Assembly: GCA_030614715.1 (NCBI GenBank)
Contig: JAUWTM010000007.1
Span: forward strand, 1 to 62,344
Direction of reading: 5' to 3'
Source: Planctomycetota bacterium
Lineage (GTDB): Bacteria; JAJVIF01; JAPKYR01
DNA length: 62,344 nucleotides
Positions 9,309 to 16,782 of the stretch are shown here, piece by piece (within the stretch, counting starts at the first letter, position 1; each line of letters begins with the position of its first letter). The translations under genes and the position numbers were made by a program. The notes below the pieces were generated by a model. It searched no databases. It was not told the origin of the DNA and saw nothing but the letters and a program-made list of their open reading frames with translations.

Positions 9309-10184
9309 ATGAGATCACGAGGTACAAAATCGCGGCATCTCATGACGTCTCCCCGCCGGGTAGTCCTGCTCATCGTCGCAATTGGCCTGTGGGCGATCGT
9401 CGCAGGGCTGATCCTCAACCATGAATACGCAATCACCCTGCTCCCCGGTAATCCACCAGCCAACGTACCGGACGGTGTTGTGTACCAGTCGAGAGATTAC
9501 TCGTGCGGTCCTGCCAGCCTCGCGACTATCTTCCGTCACTTCAACATCATAAAAAGCGAACGTGAATGGGCTGAACTGTCCGGTACGCTGATCTCGGTCG
9601 GAACAACGCTTCCAGGCCTTGTACGCGCCGGTGAGAGCATCGGGTTCGAACCAGTCGAGTTACATCCGACTTACGAACAGCTCGACCTCATCAACCACCC
9701 GGGGATAATCTTCCAGTCGCGCGAGTACCACCTTGTCACCTTCTGGGGGATGGATTCAGAGGGCAGGATGATTGTCAGGGATCCTGCACGTGGACGCCAG
9801 GTCTGGGGACCCGCTGAGTATGCGTACAACTCATCATATGAGCCCAGGATGCTTATTTACTATCCGGGTCGGGTTCCCCAATGCGATTCCGACAGCGTCC
9901 CGAGGGAAATTGGACGTACCCAGAACATGCTGAGGGTAACAGGGTTCTACAACGGGAACGTTACCGGTCGATGGAGTACGTCTCTTGAGAACTCGGTGGG
10001 GAATTTCCAGCGTGAAATGAACCTTGATGTCACAGGCACTCTCGATCCACCAACAAGCATATACCTGGAGGGCGCATGGCGCCTGGTGACGCAGGGTACC
10101 AACGAGCCGTTAATGGTCATGGACCGGACGACCGGGCAGTCCGATCGCACATTCCCGATCCTGTCACATCTTTCCCCGGATTGA
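9309..10184 (+). CDS. Membrane-anchored C39-like cysteine peptidase with peptidoglycan-binding domain
   Basis: 291 residues. An N-terminal signal anchor (about 16-38) is followed by a papain-like C39-type domain. The catalytic Cys is in YSCGPASL (about 67), the His in REYHLVTFWG (about 145) and the Asp in VRDPARGR. Residues about 205-255 resemble PG_binding_1: a helix beginning RTQNMLRVTGFYNGNVTGRW and ending NFQREMNLDVTGTLD. The combination matches the periplasmic half of GspA/ExeA, which opens the cell wall for type II secretion; here it lies beside a PilB/GspE-like protein. Predicted location is periplasm, cleaving a peptide or a leader sequence. A strong SD (GGAGG, 9300-9304) fixes the ATG. 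Confidence 0.8.
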   Translation: MRSRGTKSRHLMTSPRRVVLLIVAIGLWAIVAGLILNHEYAITLLPGNPPANVPDGVVYQSRDYSCGPASLATIFRHFNIIKSEREWAELSGTLISVGTTLPGLVRAGESIGFEPVELHPTYEQLDLINHPGIIFQSREYHLVTFWGMDSEGRMIVRDPARGRQVWGPAEYAYNSSYEPRMLIYYPGRVPQCDSDSVPREIGRTQNMLRVTGFYNGNVTGRWSTSLENSVGNFQREMNLDVTGTLDPPTSIYLEGAWRLVTQGTNEPLMVMDRTTGQSDRTFPILSHLSPD

Positions 10185-10236
10185 TCCGAAAATGCTGCGG
10201 CCAGCCTGATTATCGCGTCAACAGCGTAATTTGCGC

Positions 10237-10242
10237 TATAAT
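10237..10242 (+). promoter_or_regulatory. Perfect -10 hexamer immediately upstream of the glycosyltransferase
   Basis: TATAAT ends 9 bases before the GTG at 10252, so the mRNA would start at or next to the start codon (leaderless). A -35 is not convincing. Confidence 0.45.
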
Positions 10243-10251
10243 TCGTCGATC

Positions 10252-11031
10252 GTGACTGAAGACGTAATAAAACCCCTGGTATGTGTACCAACCTACAACG
10301 AGGCTGAAAACATCGAGAAGCTCATCGGCCGGATCATTGAGGAACTTCCGATCGCCGAGATCATGATCATCGATGACGGCTCCCCTGACGGTACCGGTGA
10401 CATTGTCAACAAACTAGCTGTAGACGAACCACGGATCCACTGCCTTCATCGTGCCGGGAAAATGGGACTTGGGACCGCCTACATCGCGGCGTTCAAATGG
10501 GCTCTAGAACGTAATTACACGCATTGCTTCGAGATGGATGCTGACTTCAGCCACGATCCAAAGGACCTTCCAAGATTACTGGAGGCCACGAAGGAATTCG
10601 ATATCGCGATCGGCTCACGGTTCTATGCTGGGAAGCTGTCGATCGTAAACTGGCCGTTATCGAGGCTGATACTGTCGATGGCGGCAAGTCTCTACGTACG
10701 GGTCATAATCGGCATTCCACTATGGGACTGCACGACCGGTTACAAGTGCTTCAGACGCAAGGTACTCGAGCATCTGCCTCTCCACAAAGTCAAAAGCGAG
10801 GGCTACTCATTCCAGATCGATCTCAACTTCCGCGCGACCCGTATGGGTTTCAAGGTCGGTGAGATCCCGATTATATTCGCCGACAGGGCCGAGGGCGGGA
10901 GCAAAATGTCGAAGAAGATCGTCTTCGAGGCGATATGGCGCGTCTGGCAGCTCAGACTGGCGGCCCTTGGTGAGGACCTCGGCTACTTCTTCCGCGGCAA
11001 ACGTCGCCCAATGCCGGGAAAAAGCAATTAA
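10252..11031 (+). CDS. Polyprenol-phosphate mannosyltransferase-like GT2 enzyme
   Basis: About 259 residues. Family 2 glycosyltransferase of the dolichol/polyprenol monophosphomannose synthase type: VCVPTYNEAENI at the N-terminus, DDGSPDGT nucleotide loop, the DxD-type metal site in EMDADFSHDP, IGSRFYAG, and CTTGYKCFRRKVLE, with a KIPI-like EIPIIFADRAEGGSKMS tail. It lacks the C-terminal TM domain, so it resembles the single-domain archaeal/bacterial form. It would load mannose (or glucose) onto a lipid carrier at the inner leaflet. An in-frame TTG at 10231 exists, but it lies over the -10 hexamer; GTG 10252 is preferred. Downstream bases 11032-11107 are AT-rich and carry no gene. Confidence 0.88.
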   Translation: MTEDVIKPLVCVPTYNEAENIEKLIGRIIEELPIAEIMIIDDGSPDGTGDIVNKLAVDEPRIHCLHRAGKMGLGTAYIAAFKWALERNYTHCFEMDADFSHDPKDLPRLLEATKEFDIAIGSRFYAGKLSIVNWPLSRLILSMAASLYVRVIIGIPLWDCTTGYKCFRRKVLEHLPLHKVKSEGYSFQIDLNFRATRMGFKVGEIPIIFADRAEGGSKMSKKIVFEAIWRVWQLRLAALGEDLGYFFRGKRRPMPGKSN

Positions 11032-11107
11032 TAGCACAAACTGTATTTTACGATATTTGCATCTTTTACATATTTTAAATTTTATGTGCTGGACAAGATA
11101 ATATAAC

Positions 11108-11136
11108 TTGACATTCTTCTGAATACTAAATATTAT
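11108..11136 (+). promoter_or_regulatory. Near-consensus sigma70 promoter of lipoprotein B
   Basis: TTGACA at 11108-11113, exactly 17 bp, TATTAT at 11131-11136; start predicted near 11143. The leader to the start codon is therefore about 250 bases. Confidence 0.8.
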
Positions 11137-11142
11137 GTTCGG

Positions 11143-11390
11143 CACTGTTACACTTAGTATTACGCGTTGTGTGATTGTAATTTCAGGAGTATAGGCGGGA
11201 TACGAGACCTTTCCCCGTTAACGTTCAGTCGAAAAAAGGATCGAAACACAGGGTGTCGTTCGATAAACCGACGCATTCTTAATGCTAAATGTGTTCTGGG
11301 TAAATACTCCTTAACGATGGAACCCCGGGCATCGTCCTGCAAGTGTCCCTCTACGAGTTCCAATCGGAGGAGAAGAATAGGAGACATGCT
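11143..11390 (+). promoter_or_regulatory. Long 5' leader of lipoprotein B, no gene seen
   Basis: About 250 bases between the predicted transcript start and the ATG. No riboswitch class is recognised. Short open frames exist but have no SD and no recognisable sequence. The last part holds the SD AGGAGA (11379-11384). Confidence 0.3.
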
Positions 11391-14300
11391 ATGAATCACC
11401 ACACAAGGATCGTAGTATTAGTTTTATTCGTCGTTTTGTTTATGACCCTATCGTGCTCGAAAGGTTCTGATCCGGTTACACCAGATGGTTCCGGACTTGA
11501 CCAGAACCAGTCAGAACTGACAGGAAATTTTACCGTCCAGTCACTTGAAGGCTCAAACCGTTATTTAGCTGGATATTTCAATGTAACTGTAGACACGGTT
11601 TCCGGGATCGCAGAAATAGTCCCGGATCGTAGCGTTATGATGCATTACAATGCTGTTTTTACGATGCATGAAATCGGTAGAGACGATTTCGTCGATATTT
11701 ATTATCCTGGAATGTATCATGGAGAACCAGCGGCGGAGGCGCACACAATCTCTTTCTCAATAAGTAATATATTTCCCGATAACTTCAATACGTATTTTGA
11801 TGTGCGTGGGATTGTCATGTTCGAGGGACATAAGTATTTTGAATCGCACAACCTGATGGCAGCTCTGGATCCTGAAACCGACAATATCGTTACAAACCCG
11901 GACGGATATACAACCCTGTACAATCCTTACACTGAGGGTAACGGTCCGGCCTATTGGCCGGGGGTATGGGGCTATCTGCCAATTTGGCCGGCAACTGAAG
12001 ATTATCCGAATGTAACGCTTTGTCCGTTCATCCGTTTTAAAACCGATGTCCACCCTTTGCCTGAATTCTCTCACATTGATAATTACCGTAATGCATTTTT
12101 CCCGGGTTGTACGGAATCCGAGGATTTTGAGATGCAAGTGCCGACAGATCCAGTTCTAAAATTCGGGTTTGCTGTAGATTGCTGCCGTGATTTATATCCC
12201 TATAGCGAGCCGGAAATGTTCGATGATCCTGTTGGGAATTACCTCGATCGGTTTCCCCCGGGGGCAAACTGCGAGGAGCCGTGGAAAATTGAAGTTTCTG
12301 ACACGTTTGAGACTGATAGAGCAGAGGTTACATTAACAATCGACGTCTATGATGATATAACAGATCCCGGCTTCAGCCAAAGTCATTTTCCACCGAAAAT
12401 TGAATGTCCGGAATTAATTCCCGGCATTGTACTCGGAGGAGAAGGTCATGCTGATGCTATTGAATTTAAATTTGATGACGGTGCTTTCTGCCGTTATGAG
12501 GTGAGATTTGTGCCAACCGTACAGTACTCAATTGACAAGTGGTATCCAGTATTGATCAGTGTTGAGGATGAAAAAAACGATGGGGAACCCTTACTTGACC
12601 TTACCGCTTACAAGACACACTACGTCCAGTTTCCGCGTGAGTTATTGTATTTTACAGTTGTCGATTGTGTAGATTCCGATTCCTATGATGATATTACAGC
12701 CAGTTTGCAGACCGCATGGGATTCCGGATATACAAAAGTTGTGTTATCCGATTATTTCTTCCACGATCCCGTTTATGTACAAGATCACAGTGATTTTATA
12801 GATGATTTCGTGGCAACAGCAAGTACTATCGGCATGCAGGTGATACCTTCGATCCAGGGTTGGGGATATAACACGAATAATGTCGAGGGTATTGGTCCCG
12901 TCGGCGGAAACCACGAGCAATGGTATATCAATGATAACGAAAACGAAGGGCAACCGGTCTGGGAATGTGAATTTTTAGTTGAAGAAACTGCACCCGGCTC
13001 TGATGTTCTGGTTATTAATCAAATTCCTGATAACCTGGTTGTTGCTAATCACGACTTGGATCCAGCCGTAGTTCCCATTGGGTGGACGATCTCCCCTGCT
13101 AATGTTCGACTAATTAATACTGACGGCCACGGGGATTCAGACTGTGTTGAATTTTACAATCCTGTTCCTGGTCCGGAAGATCAGTTTGTATCAGGTGCCC
13201 TTGAACAATCTGTGATGCTGGAACCAGCTAATTGGCAATGTTATGAGGTTTCAGTGTTTTATAAGACCTTAAATATCAGCCCAACCAGCAAAGGTACTAT
13301 TAGAATCACAGCCAAAGGCAACGTGGGTGGTGGCGATGATGTAATTCTAAATTACTGGGAACAGACATGTGCGCCAACCTTTGGTGAATGGGGACAGGAA
13401 CAAATAACATACTATTTTAACAGCCAGGATTTTGAACAGGTGTATCTTCGCTTTGATGTCACACTTAACAATTTCGAGTTACGACTGGATGACATTCACG
13501 TCGAAAATATCGGGCTCGCACAAATCATTAATCATGATTACGCCCCGGTATCCTTATATCGTGAAGTTCAACCTGGACTTCTGGATTATTTTGATTACTG
13601 GACAGAATACGTGATTGATTACGATACACAAACACTGGAAATTATTAATCCTTTCAGCTTCACGCTTGGTGAGACAATTAAAGCTGACTTTTTCCACAAG
13701 TTTTACGTAGATGGTCGTGGGTTTTTTCCACAGTCTGAAGCCAGGACTCATCTTCGCGTAATTGGAATAATGAATTATTTTGATGATCTTGATGATCTAT
13801 ACTCGAATATTCCTTCGATATTGCTAGGTTGCGATGAAATTAGAGGTGCCGGCTGGCGACTGATGGATTTCGATCACCTTACTAACATGGCAAGTCCACC
13901 ACCACCTGCCAACGAAACTATGAGTCGTTTAATCCGGCAGGCAGATGTGTGGGCTCATTTCATGCGGTGGGATACTACTCCCTGGAAGTTAATCCCCTGG
14001 AGTGACATGCTTGATCCGGTACAAAATGGCTCCACTGATCCTTATTACTTGTTCAATGGTTTAGGTGGCACAAGTTGCACAGGTTCATTGTTCAATGACG
14101 ATTGGATAATTGGTAACTGGAATCCAATGGTCTATGAACTTGATGGCACTGTTTACAATTTCCGGGGTCCATCAATGGCGCATTTCGATAGTTATTCCAA
14201 ACCCCAAATCTTATGCGGATATTACGGAAAGGATACTATCGATGGTGATTGGGATCCCCCGATTCCAGCAGGTGCTTATGAAATTGATCCTTACGAAAAA

Positions 14301-14453
14301 CGCATCGAAGAATGGCTGGATCAATCAGTACCATACGAATCTGTTTATGCTGTAATGTACTGTGTCTGGGATCCACCTAACCCCCCTTATGATCCCTATG
14401 AAGACCTGGATGAATATGCTCAGCGCGTCAGGTACTGGGAACTTTATAATTAG
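11391..14453 (+). CDS. Lipoprotein B: N-module plus TIM-barrel-like domain with an inserted beta-sandwich
   Basis: 1020 residues. The ATG at 11391 is chosen because of its SD (AGGAGA, 6-base spacing) and a clean signal peptide with lipid Cys at 22 (TLSC); an upstream in-frame start would add 16 non-signal residues. The N-module (to about 400) is recognisable but divergent: FDVRGIVMFEG, NPDGYTTLYNP, FGFAVDCC, ANCEEPWKIEV. From about 416 a probable (beta/alpha) barrel starts (LLYFTVVDCVD, then KVVLSDYFFHD, MQVIPSIQGWGY). It is interrupted at about 565-705 by a carbohydrate-binding-like sandwich and resumes with ILLGCDEIRGAGWR, where the D-E pair sits where GH20-like enzymes keep their acid pair. 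Glycosidase activity is a guess. Base composition is clearly AT-richer than neighbours (23/60 G+C at 13381-13440). Confidence 0.88.
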   Translation: MNHHTRIVVLVLFVVLFMTLSCSKGSDPVTPDGSGLDQNQSELTGNFTVQSLEGSNRYLAGYFNVTVDTVSGIAEIVPDRSVMMHYNAVFTMHEIGRDDFVDIYYPGMYHGEPAAEAHTISFSISNIFPDNFNTYFDVRGIVMFEGHKYFESHNLMAALDPETDNIVTNPDGYTTLYNPYTEGNGPAYWPGVWGYLPIWPATEDYPNVTLCPFIRFKTDVHPLPEFSHIDNYRNAFFPGCTESEDFEMQVPTDPVLKFGFAVDCCRDLYPYSEPEMFDDPVGNYLDRFPPGANCEEPWKIEVSDTFETDRAEVTLTIDVYDDITDPGFSQSHFPPKIECPELIPGIVLGGEGHADAIEFKFDDGAFCRYEVRFVPTVQYSIDKWYPVLISVEDEKNDGEPLLDLTAYKTHYVQFPRELLYFTVVDCVDSDSYDDITASLQTAWDSGYTKVVLSDYFFHDPVYVQDHSDFIDDFVATASTIGMQVIPSIQGWGYNTNNVEGIGPVGGNHEQWYINDNENEGQPVWECEFLVEETAPGSDVLVINQIPDNLVVANHDLDPAVVPIGWTISPANVRLINTDGHGDSDCVEFYNPVPGPEDQFVSGALEQSVMLEPANWQCYEVSVFYKTLNISPTSKGTIRITAKGNVGGGDDVILNYWEQTCAPTFGEWGQEQITYYFNSQDFEQVYLRFDVTLNNFELRLDDIHVENIGLAQIINHDYAPVSLYREVQPGLLDYFDYWTEYVIDYDTQTLEIINPFSFTLGETIKADFFHKFYVDGRGFFPQSEARTHLRVIGIMNYFDDLDDLYSNIPSILLGCDEIRGAGWRLMDFDHLTNMASPPPPANETMSRLIRQADVWAHFMRWDTTPWKLIPWSDMLDPVQNGSTDPYYLFNGLGGTSCTGSLFNDDWIIGNWNPMVYELDGTVYNFRGPSMAHFDSYSKPQILCGYYGKDTIDGDWDPPIPAGAYEIDPYEKRIEEWLDQSVPYESVYAVMYCVWDPPNPPYDPYEDLDEYAQRVRYWELYN

Positions 14454-14482
14454 TCGATAGTTAAATATCAATCCAATAAACC

Positions 14483-14512
14483 AAGGCAGGCTTCACAGCC
14501 TGCCTTTTTTGT
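14483..14512 (+). terminator. Intrinsic terminator after lipoprotein B
   Basis: Stem AAGGCAGGC/GCCTGCCTT (14483-14491 with 14498-14506), 6-base loop, T-run to 14510. It separates two convergent genes. Confidence 0.9.
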
Positions 14513-14534
14513 TTCCAATTTGATTGTATCGCTG

Positions 14535-15407
14535 CTAACCCAGATTCAGATTGATCCCCTTGCCCCCGCCGCTTCTCTCGAACGGCAGAAATGGTATGAG
14601 ACGTCCAGCGAGGCCCGGCATGGTCATGTGCTGCAGCCAGGCTTTACCGGGACCTGTCAGTCTCGCAAGGAAGATACCCTCGCCACCTGCGAGGATGTTC
14701 TTGAATCCCTTCTGGAGCTGGATGTCGTAAGTTACAGTCTCCTCGAAGCACGCTATGTGCCCGGTGTCGACAAGTAGCTGCTGGCCCGCCTTCAGGTCGC
14801 GCTCTGTCAGCTCACCGTCGATCTCGAGGAATACGAGTCCCGGACCCGTAAGCCTCTGGAGGATCAATCCCTCACCGCCGAAGAACGCAGCTCCCGCCCC
14901 GCGCCATTCGATCTTGAGATCCACGTCCTCCTGCCCGACAAGAAAGCTTCCCCTCTGGGCGATAATCGACTCCCCTGCCTTGAGGTTGAACGGCAACAGC
15001 TTCCCGGGGAAACTCGACGCAAATGAGACCGTCCCGGGTGCGTTCGCTGCCGTGAAGTAATTCAGGAAGATGCTCTCACCCTGGATCGCACGGACCGCTG
15101 CGCCGAGGATGTTGCCTAGTGCTCCCTTGCTCTCCTTGCCCTTCTGGATCGACGTTTCCATCTCGATGGAGCTGTCCATCCAGATCATCCCGCCTGTCTC
15201 TGAAAACACACGCTCTCCCTGCGGAAGATCGATCTCAACCGTCTGCAGTATCTGTCCCACGATCCGGTATTCAATCGGTGCGGGTGCTTTAGCGGCTGTT
15301 TTAGTCATGGCTGACTGTGAACCACCTGAATCGTCCATCGGTTGTCCGCAGTTGTCGCAGAACTTCGCCGCGTCGTCGACTTCAGTTCCGCATTTTGTAC
15401 AAAACAT
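14535..15407 (-). CDS. AIM24/TIGR00266-family protein with N-terminal zinc ribbon
   Basis: 290 residues. Residues 1-25 are a CxxC...CxxC zinc ribbon (FCTKCG, FCDNCG). A linker is followed by an AIM24-type beta-rich domain from about 48: SETGGMIWMDSSIEMET, NYFTAANAPGTVSFASSFPG, GSFLVGQEDVDLKI, FGGEGLILQRLTGPG, GGEGIFLARLTGPGKAWLQ. Proteins of this family are usually small and cytoplasmic or membrane-associated with unknown biochemical role. It is the downstream gene of a two-gene operon (40-base gap, SD GGAGG) with the TMEM43-like gene, whose C-terminus carries a matching zinc ribbon. Confidence 0.92.
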   Translation of the reverse strand: MFCTKCGTEVDDAAKFCDNCGQPMDDSGGSQSAMTKTAAKAPAPIEYRIVGQILQTVEIDLPQGERVFSETGGMIWMDSSIEMETSIQKGKESKGALGNILGAAVRAIQGESIFLNYFTAANAPGTVSFASSFPGKLLPFNLKAGESIIAQRGSFLVGQEDVDLKIEWRGAGAAFFGGEGLILQRLTGPGLVFLEIDGELTERDLKAGQQLLVDTGHIACFEETVTYDIQLQKGFKNILAGGEGIFLARLTGPGKAWLQHMTMPGLAGRLIPFLPFERSGGGKGINLNLG

Positions 15408-15447
15408 ATCTCTATGCCTCCATAGGTTTCAGTCTTTATCTAGTCGT

Positions 15448-16608
15448 TTATACCTGATCTTCGGTAATCATCGGCTCTCCGCACTTGGCGCAGAACTTGG
15501 CGTCGAGATCGTTGATTTCACCGCACTTCAGGCATTCAAGCATCTGGACCTCTTCACCCTCATCATCGGAGTCACCTTCTGCAGCCTGCTTCTTCTTCGC
15601 TGCCATAATCAGTGCGACCACGACAAGTATCATAACTATGATAATCGCCCACCAGTACTCAATGATGAATTTCAGGATCATAACCCAGATGATAGCCAGT
15701 ATCAGGCTTCCGATACCGATGCCGAACCTCAATCCCGGACCGATTAACGGCACGTATTTCAACAGGAACAGCAGCGGTCCGATGATCAGGTTGAACGATA
15801 TGAAGAACAACACGATCGCGAAGATCGTAAGCCCCATCCGTGCACCGGCTTCCTCACCCGCCATTGCGGATACTAGTTGCTCCGCGTTCTGGTCGGTGAT
15901 AATAAACGGGTCACCGCTGTCAATCTCATCATCGCTGAGGTTTCCGATGACCAGCAACCTGTCGATATTCTCGACCGGGAGGTACTCCACGCGCAGCCAT
16001 TCTTCACCTAACCGCTCCCTGCCCTTGTCCTCGCAAACCTCTATGTCCCGAAGCCTGCGTTCTGCGTTGCGCGTGCTGATCTCGATATTCCCGAGATGGA
16101 AGAAATCTCCAATCTCCTCCTCGGAATCGATCAACTCCCAGTCCTCGACCAGTACATCGTCCTCGATCTCGTACTCGACCTCCTGGCCGTTCTCGACCCG
16201 GGTTTCGGTGCGGGTACGGGTTTCCATGTGCTCCGTATATTCCTTGAGCTCCCAGCTGTACCAGAAGACTTCAATTTCACCTTCACTACCGCATTCAGGC
16301 TCGAAATCGAAGAAATCCAGGTCCCCGACATCGTCCTGAATCTTCACCAGTCCGCTCTGGCCTTCGGCATCCGCGGCAGTCAGGAGGGTTAATCCCTCAA
16401 TGTCCTTGCTGACCGCTTCTACTCCCTTGACAGAACACCATGCCGGCCAGAAGGCAAACATGAAAAGAATAATACCAACGAAAATTCCGCTGATAGAGTC
16501 CATACAACCCTGCTTTCCTTCTCGGAATCCCTTGGCGAGTGGATTTGCGCTGCCAAGGACTTTTCTACCCACCTGTCTGGAACTGACTATCCTACTGGTA
16601 GGATTCAT
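15448..16608 (-). CDS. TMEM43-like membrane protein with C-terminal zinc ribbon
   Basis: 386 residues; SD GGAGGAGG just before the ATG. A TM segment lies at about 40-62 (GIFVGIILFMFAFWPAW), then an extracytoplasmic acidic domain (about 65-245), then three hydrophobic segments at about 250-350 (FAIVLFFISFNLIIGPLLFLL; IGSLILAIIWVMILKF; AIIIVMILVVVALIM). The order follows the TMEM43 family (PF07787), which has one N-terminal and several C-terminal TM helices around a large loop. The last 30 residues form a zinc ribbon (CLKCG...FCAKCG). The gene is first in the operon with the AIM24-like gene. Function is unknown; a membrane-organising role is inferred from family biology. Confidence 0.85.
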   Translation of the reverse strand: MNPTSRIVSSRQVGRKVLGSANPLAKGFREGKQGCMDSISGIFVGIILFMFAFWPAWCSVKGVEAVSKDIEGLTLLTAADAEGQSGLVKIQDDVGDLDFFDFEPECGSEGEIEVFWYSWELKEYTEHMETRTRTETRVENGQEVEYEIEDDVLVEDWELIDSEEEIGDFFHLGNIEISTRNAERRLRDIEVCEDKGRERLGEEWLRVEYLPVENIDRLLVIGNLSDDEIDSGDPFIITDQNAEQLVSAMAGEEAGARMGLTIFAIVLFFISFNLIIGPLLFLLKYVPLIGPGLRFGIGIGSLILAIIWVMILKFIIEYWWAIIIVMILVVVALIMAAKKKQAAEGDSDDEGEEVQMLECLKCGEINDLDAKFCAKCGEPMITEDQV

Positions 16609-16782
16609 AAGTGCCTCCTCCCATCCCTGTTCCCCCGGTGGATGGGCAATCGTTCTTAATATTATCTAGTACGTCTTAAAAAAAAATAAGAATTGCATTT
16701 TGCATGTATTGCAATTCCTGCGAAATTGTAGCATTAGGGGAAAGTTATTAGTAACCCGTTGCAGGTAAAATTCACGAAAACG

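Noticed and set aside
10231-11031. TTG start for the GT2 enzyme at 10231
   Set aside because: It overlaps the TATAAT hexamer and has no SD; GTG 10252 fits the family N-terminus.
11343-11390. In-frame upstream start for lipoprotein B
   Set aside because: ATG 11391 has a good SD and gives a standard lipoprotein signal peptide.
11167-11394. 75-codon open frame in the leader of lipoprotein B
   Set aside because: Rich in Arg/Ser as expected for a chance frame, no SD, overlaps the true start region.
15485-16392. Plus-strand open frames across the TMEM43-like gene
   Set aside because: They are Ser/Arg-rich antisense shadows of the minus-strand gene.
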